From Streptomyces sp. CB02923 (GTDB taxonomy: Bacteria; Actinomycetota; Actinomycetes; Streptomycetales; Streptomycetaceae): a stretch of 64,000 bases of DNA. The stretch lies in contig NZ_LWKZ01000007.1 of the NCBI RefSeq assembly GCF_001905005.1, forward strand, positions 1 to 64,000. The letters run 5' to 3'. The notes beneath the pieces were generated by a model, which was given only the letters and a program-made list of their open reading frames with translations, was not told the DNA's origin and made no database searches. Made by a program: the position numbers and the translations under genes. Of this stretch, positions 1 to 8,065 are shown piece by piece. The number at the start of each line of letters is the position of its first letter. Position 1 is the stretch's first letter.

Positions 1-254
1 GGGTCCCCCGCGTAATTCACCTGATTCGTGCAGCTCGTCCCGGACTTCTTGGCGGCACCCGACGGCACGCCGTGGCCGGTGCCCTGGGCCGACTTGGCCG
101 TGGAAGCGACGGATTGCGGGGCATTCGAGGCGGCCGAGGAGGACGCGGCGCCGGAACCGCCGTCCTGGCAGGCGGTGAGTCCGAACGCGGCGGCAGCGAC
201 CACCATGGCGGCGGCGGCCTTGCGGGCGTGGCGGAAGGCGGTGCGGTGCGACAT
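1..254 (-). CDS. Lipoprotein, partial (C-terminus outside window)
   Basis: The reading frame starts at ATG 254 and runs off the left edge after 84 codons. The start is supported by AGGGAAG about 5 nt upstream. The N-terminus has a basic n-region (HRTAFRHARK), an alanine/valine-rich h-region and a lipobox LTAC with Cys29, so the mature protein should be lipid-anchored on the outer face of the membrane. After the cysteine comes a Ser/Ala/Gly-rich spacer and then SGTSCTNQVNYAGD, where the window ends. I recall similar short Streptomyces lipoproteins but cannot assign a function. The DNA also reads openly in other frames, as usual at this GC content; the lipobox and ribosome-binding site decide the strand. 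Confidence 0.75.
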   Translation of the reverse strand, partial: MSHRTAFRHARKAAAAMVVAAAAFGLTACQDGGSGAASSSAASNAPQSVASTAKSAQGTGHGVPSGAAKKSGTSCTNQVNYAGD

Positions 255-465
255 GTTCTTCCCTGTTCTTCACGTGGTGTTCCGGCTTCGTGAGAACAAG
301 ACTGCCGAGCGCCGCTGACGCTTTGCCGCCGTACGACTAACGCGCCACTAACGTCCAGGCCGGTCCGTCGGCAGTGGCTGGAGCCGGTCGCGGCCGAACC
401 GCGGGGTCGGCGTCGCCCTGAGCGCGCCTGTTGCACCGCCTCCGGCACAGGGAGAGCCGTGAGGC

Positions 466-969
466 TCAGCGGGCCAGGCGTTTGTACAGGGCCATGGGTG
501 TCACATAGCCGGGCCAGCGGCCGTCGTCGAACAGGCGGATTCCGCCGTCGCGATAGCTCTGGTCGATGAGTTGGGAGCAGATCATGTGCCCGGTGGCGGC
601 GACGTAGCGCCGCAGCCCCGGAAAGGGGATGCGGAGGCGGTGGACGGCGATGGCCAGGAAGTCGAGGAAGCTGTACGGGACGCCTTCGTAGCGGCGCCCC
701 GCGGCGCATATCGTGTCGCGTTGGCCGTCCGTGAGCCCTTCCGGGCACACATACAGGACGTTCGCGCCGTCGTAGACCGACAGCGGGCGGATGATCGCGC
801 CGCCGGGTTCGGCTTCCAGGAGCATTCCGCCGGGGAGCACGAGGAAGGCGTGCTGGTAATCGCCGAATCCGTTTCCGTTCAGCCATTGGCCGATACGGAT
901 CAAGCGGCCGACATGGCCGCTGATTTGGGTGAGACCTATGTCTCCGGGCATGGGCAGGGCATGCTGCAT
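466..969 (-). CDS. Permuted papain-like (YiiX/NlpC-P60 type) protein
   Basis: A 167-residue protein with start ATG 969 preceded by CGGAG at 6 nt. It shows the arrangement of circularly permuted papain-like enzymes (YiiX/LRAT/NlpC-type): an N-terminal histidine in DYQHAFL (H40) and a C-terminal cysteine in HMICSQLID (C131), with an acidic LLEAEPGG segment between them. Family members are amidases or acyl hydrolases or transferases acting on peptidoglycan or lipids. There is no signal peptide, so it may act inside the cell. It is monocistronic and faces away from its neighbours. The fold assignment rests on the H...C order and local motifs; the substrate is unknown. Confidence 0.7.
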   Translation of the reverse strand: MQHALPMPGDIGLTQISGHVGRLIRIGQWLNGNGFGDYQHAFLVLPGGMLLEAEPGGAIIRPLSVYDGANVLYVCPEGLTDGQRDTICAAGRRYEGVPYSFLDFLAIAVHRLRIPFPGLRRYVAATGHMICSQLIDQSYRDGGIRLFDDGRWPGYVTPMALYKRLAR

Positions 970-1116
970 CTGCGGCTCCGAGGCACACAGTGGGAGTGGG
1001 ATAACTGTGTGATACCCAATTCGGAGCCGTTGAAAGAAGGCGGGGTCCCGTTCATGGTCCGGTCCGGGGGCCCATCCGTAGCCCCGTTCGTAGCCCCGTC
1101 TGTAGCCCCGACCGTT

Positions 1117-1365
1117 TCAGTGCAGTTCGTAGTGCCAGCTGCCGTCGGCGGGCTCGAATCTCATGTGTACGCGGGCGACGGCGCGCAGGCGGTCGCGGTC
1201 CTGCCGGGTCACGGTCACCACGCCGCCCGCCTTGTCGACCACGTACTTCAGCGCGGATTCGAGTTCCTCACGCCTGCGGGCAAGTTGCGCCAGCTCGAAC
1301 TGCGCCTGCTGCAAACGGGATTGCAGCAGGTCGATCTGCCGCTCGGGAGTGTCTTCGTTCATCAT
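1117..1365 (-). CDS. Small coiled-coil protein, unknown function
   Basis: An 82-residue frame beginning at the tandem ATG codons 1365/1362. The middle (QIDLLQSRLQQAQFELAQL and on to LESALKYVVDK) has heptad-like spacing of leucines, so a helical coiled coil is likely. The C-terminus (GGVVTVTRQDRDRLRAVA) looks like a short beta-rich end. A longer frame from GTG 1446 exists, but that codon lies inside the 19-bp hairpin between this gene and the upstream one, so I reject it. No strong ribosome-binding site precedes 1365, which keeps the exact start uncertain. I do not recognise the family. Confidence 0.5.
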   Translation of the reverse strand: MMNEDTPERQIDLLQSRLQQAQFELAQLARRREELESALKYVVDKAGGVVTVTRQDRDRLRAVARVHMRFEPADGSWHYELH

Positions 1366-1433
1366 GACGCCGGCGCCGATGGCCGCGGACCGACGGGCGA
1401 GGCGGGAGAGGCGCCTCGCCCGGTCCTTCCGCG

Positions 1434-1479
1434 TGACGGTGGGCACATCCGGTTGGGATGCCGGATGTGCCCACCGTCA
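1434..1479. terminator. 19-bp perfect inverted repeat
   Basis: Positions 1434-1452 and 1461-1479 are perfect reverse complements (core GGGCACATCCGG / CCGGATGTGCCC) around an 8-nt loop. It lies 15 bp downstream of the stop of the secreted-peptide gene at 1494-1700 and upstream of 1117-1365, as expected for a terminator. Confidence 0.75.
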
Positions 1480-1493
1480 GGACGCTGGGGCAA

Positions 1494-1700
1494 TCAGTCC
1501 TGCGCCAGGTCCCCGAAACGGGCTGCCGAGTTCCAGTTGCCGTTGCCCCAGTTGTGCGAGGCGTAGCTCGGCGCGTTGGTGTACTTGCTGATGTTGACGA
1601 GGTCGTCGTCGTGACCGTGGGCCTGGGACACGACGGCACCGGCGGCGGACAGGCCCACCACCGCGAGGCCGACGAAGAGCGGACGCATGACAGAACGCAT
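1494..1700 (-). CDS. Small secreted histidine/aspartate-containing protein
   Basis: A 68-residue protein. ATG 1700 has an excellent Shine-Dalgarno (AAAGGAGG, 8 nt upstream). The first 27 residues form a Sec signal: basic RSVMR, the hydrophobic run LFVGLAVVGLSAAGAVV, and a likely AxA-type cut at SQA. The mature part starts HGHDDDLVNISKY, which could bind metal, and continues NAPSYASHNWGNGNWNSAARFGDL, rich in Asn and aromatics. The family is not recognised. It stands alone between a 470-bp gene-free stretch and a strong hairpin. Confidence 0.7.
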   Translation of the reverse strand: MRSVMRPLFVGLAVVGLSAAGAVVSQAHGHDDDLVNISKYTNAPSYASHNWGNGNWNSAARFGDLAQD

Positions 1701-2173
1701 ACCCACATCCTCCTTTGAGGCGTGCTGAGAGTGACTGACACTCCCGATTCAACCCTCGCCGTTCGGTCATATGAAAGGAGAAACGCCCGTTTTACCCCGA
1801 TTTACCCAGTTGGCCTAACAGGCCGGGGAAGGGGAGCGGCTTCGGCGCGGGAGGGAGGGGCGGGCGGGGGGTGCCGAAGGATGCCGGGAGGTACGGGAAG
1901 GCCGCCGGAGGCCGCCAGGGGCTGCGGTGGCGGAACGGTCGGGGACGCGGCGAGCGTTGGGGTCGCCTGAGCGGCGCACGGAAGGGACGGCGCGTGGACG
2001 AAGGGTGGGCGGAGGGTGTGGGTCTGGACACATATGCAGGGTTCCGCACGCCGGGTGCGTACCGGTCATGGCAGGTCAGCCGCATATGTACGGTGCACGT
2101 GGCCACGCCGGCCCAGCGGCACGGCGGCCGGGGCCACTTCGGCGAGGGGTCGTTGTCAGTGGCCGCCCCTAGC
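1701..2173. other. Gene-free stretch, 473 bp
   Basis: No frame here has a plausible start, ribosome-binding site or recognisable product. The first part is a purine-rich G-run segment (about 1820-1900). Two CATATG motifs occur near 2030 and 2085. The upstream region of the secreted-peptide gene (reading left) and of the 64-residue gene (reading right) must both lie within it, so it should hold divergent promoters, but I cannot point to a convincing -35/-10 pair. Confidence 0.5.
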
Positions 2174-2368
2174 ATGGACGACATGCCCCCATCTCCTTCC
2201 CCTCCCACGGGTGCGCCCCCGTCCGCCGCCGACGCGAACGAAGCGATCCGGCGGTTCGTGCGCGCCCGTCGTGGCCGGTCGTGGACGGATGAGGATCGCG
2301 CGGAGTACGCGCGGCTGCTGGAGATATGGACGCTCGCGGTGCGCGGGGCCGTCGTCGAGGTCGTCTGA
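2174..2368 (+). CDS. Small conserved Streptomyces protein, unknown function
   Basis: A 64-residue cytoplasmic protein from ATG 2174 (or ATG 2183). After a proline-rich N-terminus (MPPSPSPPTGAPP) it reads ANEAIRRFVRARRGRSWTDE, then EDRAEYARLLEIWTLAVRG, a helical pair of the kind seen in many streptomycete small proteins. The frame is open much further upstream, but the extra N-terminus is low-complexity Arg/Gly and has no ribosome-binding site. Function unknown. Confidence 0.6.
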   Translation: MDDMPPSPSPPTGAPPSAADANEAIRRFVRARRGRSWTDEDRAEYARLLEIWTLAVRGAVVEVV

Positions 2369-2468
2369 GACCGCCGCGCAGGCGGACGCCGGTGGAGGAG
2401 AGGAGCCGCGGCGGGGCGTCGGCGGAAACCGTTGGCGGTGAGCGGCGCACCGCTGCTTATATGCGGAC

Positions 2469-3419
2469 GTGAACGCTGCTGAGATGGACAACAACCGCCA
2501 CGCCGACCTTCTGCTGGAGCAGTTGCTCGACCGCATCGAGGAGTACTACGACGCCGTTCCGCGCAGTGCCGCCCGTGCCGAGGATTTCGGGTCGCTGACC
2601 CTCTTCGCACGCGAAGGCCGGGGCTGGCCGTACTACGCGCGCCCCGCCCGGGGATGGACGGGTGATGCGGTGAGCGCGGCAGAGGTGGCACGGGTGCGCG
2701 CCCGGCAGCGGGAGCTGGACCTGCCTGAGAACTTCGAATGGGTGTCCGAGATAACGCCGCGCCTGCGGGCAGCGGCGGAGGAATCGGGGCTGGTGGTGCA
2801 TGCGCACCCGCTGCTCGCCCTGGATCTGGACGAGGGCCCGGCGCAGGGGGACGGAGCGGGGGCAGGAGCGGCGGCAGGAGCCGGGGCCGGTGTCGGGGCA
2901 GAAGCCGGTGCCGGATCTGGAGCAGGAGCTGTGGCGGGCGATGGGTCGGCGGTGCGGGTCCGGATGCTGGAGGACGGTGACCCGGCGTTGCCGTACGCCG
3001 TCGCCGTGCCGCATGTCGCGTTCGGCCAGCCCGACACCCAGGTCGGTGCGGCGGGGGCCGGGGAACTGGCGGAGGCGGTCGGGCAGCTCGTCGAGGACGG
3101 GGCGGTGGCCCACGTGGCGGAGCGGATACGGAACGGGTACACCGCGGTGGCAGTGGCGGAGGAGGACGGCGCGGCACTGTGCGCCGGGCAGCATCAGCCG
3201 GTCGGTACGGTCAGCGAGATCGTCGGCGTGGGAACGCTGCCCAGCGCCCGCCGCCGCGGCCTGGGCCTCGCGGTGACCGCGGCGCTGGTGGCCGACGCCC
3301 GTGAGCGAGGTGTCCGTACCGTGTTCCTGTCGGCGAACAACGACGACGTCGCACGGATCTACGAGCGGCTCGGCTTCCGGCGGGTCGCCACCGCGCTGAT
3401 CGCGGAGCCTGCCGAGTAG
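2469..3419 (+). CDS. GNAT family N-acetyltransferase with Gly/Ala-rich linker
   Basis: A 316-residue protein, start GTG 2469 (ATG 2484 is an alternative; neither has a good ribosome-binding site). The C-terminal third is a GNAT acyl-CoA-binding core: VGTVSEIVGVGTLPSARRRG (strand 4 and the R/Q-x-x-G-x-G/A loop as RRRGLGLAVTA), followed by RTVFLSANNDDVARIYERLG (strand 5 and the ARIYERLGF motif). The N-terminal half is a degenerate GNAT-like region. Residues about 122-152 are almost only Gly/Ala/Glu, a flexible linker joining the halves. The gene sits 17 bp upstream of the AlkB-type gene and may be cotranscribed with it. Confidence 0.75.
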   Translation: MNAAEMDNNRHADLLLEQLLDRIEEYYDAVPRSAARAEDFGSLTLFAREGRGWPYYARPARGWTGDAVSAAEVARVRARQRELDLPENFEWVSEITPRLRAAAEESGLVVHAHPLLALDLDEGPAQGDGAGAGAAAGAGAGVGAEAGAGSGAGAVAGDGSAVRVRMLEDGDPALPYAVAVPHVAFGQPDTQVGAAGAGELAEAVGQLVEDGAVAHVAERIRNGYTAVAVAEEDGAALCAGQHQPVGTVSEIVGVGTLPSARRRGLGLAVTAALVADARERGVRTVFLSANNDDVARIYERLGFRRVATALIAEPAE

Positions 3420-3436
3420 CCGGGAGTGAGGTTGCT

Positions 3437-4111
3437 GTGAACATGCCCCTGCCAGGCTTCGGCGGTACGGAGCGCCCGCGGACCCGGCCCGCGCCGGGCG
3501 CGGTGCATGTGCCCGGCTGGCTGTCCCCGGAGCGGCAGCGGGAACTGGTGGCCGCCTGCCGCGGCTGGGCGCGGGGGCCGGTCCCGATCCGGCACACCCG
3601 GCTGCCGCGCGGCGGCGTCATGTCCGTACAGACGGTATGCCTCGGCTGGCACTGGCAGCCGTACACGTACAGACGCACCGCCGATGACGTCAACGGGGCC
3701 CGCGTCGCCGCGTTCCCCGACTGGCTGGTGGAGCTGGGGCGGGCGGCGCTGGCCGACGCGTACGAGGACCCGGCCGCGGCAGACGGGTACACGCCGGACA
3801 CCGCTCTGGTCAATTTCTACGACGGCCGGGCCACGATGGGAATGCACCAGGACAAGGACGAACGGTCCGGCGCCCCGGTGGTCTCGCTCAGCATCGGCGA
3901 CACCTGCGTCTTCCGCTTCGGGAACACCGAGACGCGCAGCCGCCCCTACACCGACGTCGAGCTGGCCTCCGGCGATCTGTTCGTCTTCGGCGGGCCGTCG
4001 CGGTTCGCCTACCACGGGGTGACGAAGGTACGCCCGGGGACCGGCGACCCCGCGACGGGCCTGACGAGCGGGCGCCTCAACATCACGCTGCGGGTCACCG
4101 GACTGGAGTAA
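3437..4111 (+). CDS. alkB: AlkB-type 2-oxoglutarate/Fe(II)-dependent dioxygenase
   Basis: A 224-residue protein, start GTG 3437 with GAGG 5 nt upstream. All iron and 2-oxoglutarate ligands of the AlkB family are present: HxD in MGMHQDKDE (H137, D139), the distal histidine in FAYHGV (H193), and the two C-terminal arginines in GRLNITLRV (R213, R219). FYDGRATMGMHQD is the usual lead-in. Family members reverse N-alkyl damage on DNA or RNA bases by oxidative demethylation. Length matches E. coli AlkB (about 216). It follows a GNAT gene closely; no Ada-type regulator is nearby. Confidence 0.9.
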   Translation: MNMPLPGFGGTERPRTRPAPGAVHVPGWLSPERQRELVAACRGWARGPVPIRHTRLPRGGVMSVQTVCLGWHWQPYTYRRTADDVNGARVAAFPDWLVELGRAALADAYEDPAAADGYTPDTALVNFYDGRATMGMHQDKDERSGAPVVSLSIGDTCVFRFGNTETRSRPYTDVELASGDLFVFGGPSRFAYHGVTKVRPGTGDPATGLTSGRLNITLRVTGLE

Positions 4112-4178
4112 GCCCCGGACGGCGGCAGGCCCCCGAGCGGGGGCGGGAGCGGGAGCGGACCGGGGCAGGGCGGGGGCC

Positions 4179-4646
4179 CTACTGGGCCGTGCCCGCCAGC
4201 AGCCAGCGGCCGACCGGCACCTCGAAGAGCACCCGGCCCCGCGCCGACGGGGGTGAGGCGGTCGCGTCCCAGTCGTACTTCGCGATGAAGGCGGCGGCGA
4301 CGTCGGGCGGTACGGCGGCGCTGCCGGGTCCCGCGGCGCCGGCCGCGGGCTGCCCGGCAGCGGGCTGCGGGCTGCCGTCCGGCGGCACGTGCCATACCTT
4401 GGCGCGTCCTTCCGCGACGACCGGGGCCTCCCCGCCCTCCAGGGCCAGCGAGACGCGCGCATCGTTCTCGACGTTGCGGAGCTTCACCGAGGTACGTTCC
4501 GCGCCGATCCACCAGGTGTCGCGCACGAAGACGAACCAGACGGGTGTGACGTGCGGGGAGCCGTCCGGGCGCAGCGTGCACAGCCAGGCGATCCGCTCGG
4601 TGGCCAGGCGGTCACGGACGGCGGATCCCAGAGTCTGATCTTTCAT
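4179..4646 (-). CDS. PPOX-class (pyridoxamine 5'-phosphate oxidase fold) protein
   Basis: A 155-residue split-barrel protein, ATG 4646. RIAWLCTLRPDGSPHVTPVW, then FVFVRDTWWIGAERTSVKLR, is the classic PPOX/F420-binding N-terminal hairpin, followed by NDARVSLALEGGEAPVVAEG. Such proteins bind FMN or F420 and reduce small molecules or degrade haem; the substrate cannot be read from the sequence. A Gly/Ala/Pro-rich insertion (about residues 92-112) is unusual. It lies divergent from the DUF2277 gene, with 39 bp between the start codons. Confidence 0.8.
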   Translation of the reverse strand: MKDQTLGSAVRDRLATERIAWLCTLRPDGSPHVTPVWFVFVRDTWWIGAERTSVKLRNVENDARVSLALEGGEAPVVAEGRAKVWHVPPDGSPQPAAGQPAAGAAGPGSAAVPPDVAAAFIAKYDWDATASPPSARGRVLFEVPVGRWLLAGTAQ

Positions 4647-4685
4647 ACCGGTATTCCATCAGGGGATGCGAGGCACACTGAAGGT

Positions 4686-4919
4686 ATGTGCCGCAGTATC
4701 AAGACGCTCCGACCGCCTGCCACGCCAGATGTGACCGAGGACGACATCCGGGCCGCGGCCCTCCAGTACGTCCGCAAGGTCTCCGGATTCCGCGCGCCTG
4801 CCGCGCACAACCGTGAGGTGTTCGAGCAGGCCGTGGACGCGGTGGCAGCCGCGACGCACGACCTGCTGGCCGGGCTCCGGGTACGGGGCAGCGGCGGTGG
4901 TAGTGGCGGTGGCGCTTAG
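4686..4919 (+). CDS. DUF2277-type small protein
   Basis: A 77-residue protein from ATG 4686. The N-terminal MCRSIKTLRPP and the following VTEDDIRAAALQYVRKVSGF match my memory of DUF2277 proteins, which are common in actinomycetes and have no established function. The end is Gly/Ser-rich. The MCRSIKTL signature, with Cys2 next to a basic cluster, is the conserved part. AAGGT precedes the start closely. Divergent from the PPOX gene, so the two may share a regulatory region. Confidence 0.8.
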   Translation: MCRSIKTLRPPATPDVTEDDIRAAALQYVRKVSGFRAPAAHNREVFEQAVDAVAAATHDLLAGLRVRGSGGGSGGGA

Positions 4920-4937
4920 CCCTTAGGTGCTGGGTGC

Positions 4938-5894
4938 CTAGGGGGCCTTAGGGGCCTCGGGCAGTTCCAGCAGCGCGCGTACCGGCAGGTGGTCGCTGGG
5001 AAACTGTCCGTGCCGGGAGAACGTGTCGATCACGGCACGGTGGGTCCGGACCGACGGCGAGGTGAGGATCCAGTCGATCCGTTCGCCGTCCCGTACCAGC
5101 GGCCGGTAGCCGTGGAACGTGGCGTACAGGGTGCTGCGCGAGTCGGCCGTGTCCCAGCTGTCCACGAGCGCGCCCCGGGCGAGCATCGTGTCGTACACGG
5201 GATTGTTGTGGGCGGGAACGTTGAAGTCGCCGGTGACGATGCGCGGGAGGGCGGGGTCCAGCGCGCGCAGCCGGTCGGTGATCAGTGCCGCGGAGCGCTC
5301 ACGCGAGTACTGGTTGAGGTGGTCGAGGTGGGTGTTGAGGGCGTAGAACTCACCGCCGGTGCGCAGGTCCCGGAAGCGCACCCAGGTCGCCATCCGGATG
5401 ACCGTGTTGCCCCACGTCGCCGAGCCGATCAGATACGGGGTGTCGGAGAGCCAGAAGTGGTCGTATTCGACCGGGGCCAGTCGGCGGATGTCGTAGAAGA
5501 TGGCCGCGAACTCGTCGCGGCTGCCGCCGGCCCGGCCCGTGCCCAGCCAGGCGTAGTCGTCGCCGAGGTCTTCCGCGATGTCCTGGAGTTGGTGGTAGAG
5601 GCCCTCCTGCGTACCGAGCAGGTGCGGTGCGGCCCGGTGCAGCAACTCCCGCATGACGGGGCGGCGTTCGGGCCAGGAGTTGGGCCGCTGGTCCGAGGCG
5701 TACCGGAGGTTGAACGTCATGGTGCGCAGCCGCCGGCCGTCCCGGGCGGCGTCCGCGGTGCCGCCTCCGTAAGCCAGGGCAGGTGTGCCGACCGCCAGGG
5801 CAGGTGTGGCGACCGCCGTCGCCGCGACGGCACGCAGTGCGGTACGGCGGCTGAACGGTCCTGCGGAAGCGCGGGCGGCGCCCGATCTCGTCAT
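4938..5894 (-). CDS. Exported endonuclease/exonuclease/phosphatase (EEP) family protein
   Basis: A 318-residue protein, ATG 5894 with TGGAG 5 nt upstream. The N-terminus has a twin-arginine signal (FSRRTALRAVAATAVATPAL), so export is expected to be folded and Tat-dependent. The EEP core follows: MTFNLRYASDQRPNSWPERR, the catalytic Glu in GTQEGLYHQ, then TGDFNVPAHN and, near the end, FPSDHLPVRALL (Asp-His pair). Related streptomycete enzymes cleave phosphodiesters in nucleic acids, inositol phosphates or sphingomyelin. The SDH and DFN motifs make catalysis likely; the substrate is not determined. Confidence 0.85.
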   Translation of the reverse strand: MTRSGAARASAGPFSRRTALRAVAATAVATPALAVGTPALAYGGGTADAARDGRRLRTMTFNLRYASDQRPNSWPERRPVMRELLHRAAPHLLGTQEGLYHQLQDIAEDLGDDYAWLGTGRAGGSRDEFAAIFYDIRRLAPVEYDHFWLSDTPYLIGSATWGNTVIRMATWVRFRDLRTGGEFYALNTHLDHLNQYSRERSAALITDRLRALDPALPRIVTGDFNVPAHNNPVYDTMLARGALVDSWDTADSRSTLYATFHGYRPLVRDGERIDWILTSPSVRTHRAVIDTFSRHGQFPSDHLPVRALLELPEAPKAP

Positions 5895-6201
5895 CGCATC
5901 TCCAGTGGCCGGTGGCCCGCTACGCCTGCGGGCCGGGTCACCGAAGAGTCTCGGAGGTCAGGGTGATGCGGAAGTGGACAACAGGGAGAGGGGGCCGAAA
6001 CGGGCTACTCCCCTGCTGCCCGCCGAGGCCGGGAATGGAGGGGTCGCGTCCAGGGCCCGGCCTCCGGTCGACGGCGGCCCGCAGGTCCGCCCCGGCCCCG
6101 GCCCCATTCCGGCTACGGTCCCGGTTCCGTTCCGCGTACGCCCCGGTCCCGGTCCCGTTCCGTGTACGTCCCCGCCCCGGCCCCGGACGTGCCGCCTTCC
6201 G

Positions 6202-6816
6202 TCAGGCTTCCGCCGGGCCCTGCCAGTCCGCGTACCGGATGCGGGAGATCTCCCGTACGTCGCCGAGCGTCCCCCACTCGTCCTTGCCCAGCCGGGACAG
6301 CGGACGCATCTTCCGGATCTCCGGGTGACCGTCGGTCATGACCTCCTCCGACACGGCGGCGTGCACCACCCGGCCGAAGACGACGGTGGAGTCGCCGAAC
6401 CGCATCGTGCTGTGCAGTTCGCATTCGAAGGCCACCGGCGAGGCGGCGACCCGCGGCGGCTTCACCCGCAGGCTCGGCTCGGCGGCCACCCCGACCTCGT
6501 CGAACTCGCTCACTCCGGGCGGGAAGTCGGTCGCCGTCTCATTGATCTGCGCGGCGAGTTCCTCCGGCGCGAAGTTGACCACGAACTGACCGGTCTCCTC
6601 GACGTTACGGAGGGAATCCTTCCGCCCGACGGCCGAGAACTGCAGGATGGGCGGTGCCACACAGGCGATGTTGAAGAACGAGTGCGGCGCCAGATTGGCC
6701 ACGCCCTCGGCGGAGATGGTGGACACCCAGGCGATGGGCCGCGGGACCACGGTCGCCGTGAGCAGCCGGTAGAAGCCTTGCCGGTCGAACTGTTCGGGGT
6801 CGAAGTCGATACGCAT
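6202..6816 (-). CDS. Flavin reductase-like (FMN-binding split barrel) protein
   Basis: A 204-residue protein beginning MRIDFDPEQFDRQGFYRLLT at ATG 6816. The series VPRPIAWVSTISAEGVANLA, then PHSFFNIACVAPPILQFS, is the typical FMN-binding core of the flavin reductase-like (DIM6/NTAB) family, and VEETGQFVVNFAPEEL follows. Members supply reduced flavin to monooxygenases or act as oxidoreductases. No partner oxygenase is adjacent. An upstream in-frame extension is Cys/Arg repeat translated from the CGGCAT hexamer repeat and is not part of the gene. Confidence 0.85.
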   Translation of the reverse strand: MRIDFDPEQFDRQGFYRLLTATVVPRPIAWVSTISAEGVANLAPHSFFNIACVAPPILQFSAVGRKDSLRNVEETGQFVVNFAPEELAAQINETATDFPPGVSEFDEVGVAAEPSLRVKPPRVAASPVAFECELHSTMRFGDSTVVFGRVVHAAVSEEVMTDGHPEIRKMRPLSRLGKDEWGTLGDVREISRIRYADWQGPAEA

Positions 6817-6907
6817 GAAGATCAGTATCCATCCCGGCCGCCCGTGCGGCCCAGCGCCCCGGTCACGGACCCCAGCGACATCGGCTCCCATAGGGCGCCT
6901 ACTGCCA

Positions 6908-6942
6908 TAGCGGCATCGGCATCGGCATCGGCATCGGCAGAC
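6908..6942. repeat. CGGCAT hexamer microsatellite
   Basis: Five to six tandem copies of CGGCAT/ATCGGC between the flavin reductase-like gene and the secreted-protein gene at 6993. It is noncoding in the chosen gene models. Confidence 0.6.
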
Positions 6943-6992
6943 CATCGCCAAAAGCCGCTACCGGCCACCCGCCATCGGGCACCGAGCACCGG

Positions 6993-7538
6993 CTACCGGA
7001 TGAACTGCACGCTCTCGAAAGACAACGCATCGGCGTGCTCCTGCTTCCGGAGGAAATGATCTGCGGTCCCTTGGCAGGCCTCTTCACCGGTCCAGATCTC
7101 GACCGTCTTGTTCGTCGCGTTGTACACGAACCCGTCGCTTTGCAGAGTGATACAGGTATTGCTACGGGGGTTGCGCAGCGATTTCTTGTTCCCGGCTTCT
7201 CTGTACCGGAAATATCCTGGCTGCGGACGTCCGCGGAAGTAGACGCTGCCGAAAGTCGCCTGCGCGTGCTGACCGGTATTCAGTTTGCGCAGGGGGATTC
7301 CGGAGCAATTGTCCGCCGCGTAGAGTTCCGCCGGGGCGCTGGTGTTGTTCCATACGCGCCCCGATGCCCGTAGATACGTATGGCAGCCGTTCGCCGTGAA
7401 ATCTCTGATGGTGTGGACGGGGCCGGGTTCGGTGTATTCGAAGAACCCGGTCGTCGTTCCGGCAGGTGGCGCTGTCACCACGGTGAGCAGGAAGGACGCG
7501 ACGACTACCGCGAGGGCGTTCCACCGCCGGTGCACCAC
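6993..7538 (-). CDS. Secreted two-domain cysteine-pair protein (possible beta/gamma-crystallin-like)
   Basis: A 181-residue protein, start GTG 7538 with AGGAGG 7 nt upstream. Residues 1-29 are a Sec signal (HRRWNALAVVVASFLLTVV). The rest is two tandem copies of one domain, about 31-104 and 108-181: each begins G-[FY]-F-x-Y, has one Cys then a second 26 positions later (C52/C78 and C129/C155), an RVWNNT/FVYNAT turn, C-x-G, and ends F-x-S-V-x-F. The pattern resembles beta/gamma-crystallin or peptidase-inhibitor I36 domains, but that is inference. The downstream gene (7751-8065) encodes a single copy of the same domain. Confidence 0.75.
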   Translation of the reverse strand: MVHRRWNALAVVVASFLLTVVTAPPAGTTTGFFEYTEPGPVHTIRDFTANGCHTYLRASGRVWNNTSAPAELYAADNCSGIPLRKLNTGQHAQATFGSVYFRGRPQPGYFRYREAGNKKSLRNPRSNTCITLQSDGFVYNATNKTVEIWTGEEACQGTADHFLRKQEHADALSFESVQFIR

Positions 7539-7750
7539 TGCACCACCTCCTTCTTTCGGTACGGGCACGCTCTGACGTGCCCGTTGGACCCGTAACGCCC
7601 TTCCTCGCCCGCGCGCCGCGTCCAGCCCCGCCCGTGCGCCCACCCGAGAGGTGGTGGAGGGCGCGGAGCGGGACCGGGGCGCGGCTGATCAGGCTGCTGG
7701 AGCGACCAGAACGGCCACAGCGGCCGGAGCAGCTGCAGCAGCCAGAACGG

Positions 7751-8065
7751 CTACCGGATGAATTCCACGCTCTTGAATTCGACGTCCGGGCCATGCTGAC
7801 GCGGCTTCAGGAACTGGGTCGCGGTCCCCTCGCAGTCGTCCCTCATCGCGTAAAGAGCGACGACCTTGTTGGTGCCGTTGTACGCCCGTCCGTTCCCCTC
7901 GATCGAGTGGCAGGTATTGCTCCGCGGGTTGTCGAGCTGCTCCTGGAGGCCCGTGGGCGCGGTGTACAGGAAGAAGCCCGTCGTGCTGAGGGCGGGAGTG
8001 GTCGCACCGAGAGCGACCGCCGTCGCGATACCCAGACCGGTGAGGATGCGGGGAATGCGCTTCAT
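7751..8065 (-). CDS. Secreted single-domain paralogue of the 6993 protein
   Basis: A 104-residue protein, ATG 8065 with AGGAG 9 nt upstream. Signal peptide residues 1-28 (KRIPRILTGLGIATAVALGA). The mature part is one copy of the domain found twice in the neighbouring gene: GFFLYTAP, NPRSNTC (C52), GRAYNGTNK, DDCEG (C78), and a KSVEFIR end almost identical to ESVQFIR of the neighbour. The shared 26-residue Cys spacing implies a conserved disulphide. Transcribed leftward, 212 bp upstream of the two-domain gene. Secreted and probably structural, binding or inhibitory; no catalytic motif is visible. Confidence 0.75.
   Translation of the reverse strand: MKRIPRILTGLGIATAVALGATTPALSTTGFFLYTAPTGLQEQLDNPRSNTCHSIEGNGRAYNGTNKVVALYAMRDDCEGTATQFLKPRQHGPDVEFKSVEFIR

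Noticed and set aside
1366..1446. GTG 1446 as start of the 1117 gene, giving a 109-residue protein
   Set aside because: The codon lies inside the 19-bp inverted repeat that serves as terminator of the upstream gene, and it has no ribosome-binding site.
1871..2173. N-terminal extension of the 64-residue protein to 165 residues
   Set aside because: The added part is Arg/Gly-rich high-GC translation without a start signal; the conserved-looking part begins at 2174.
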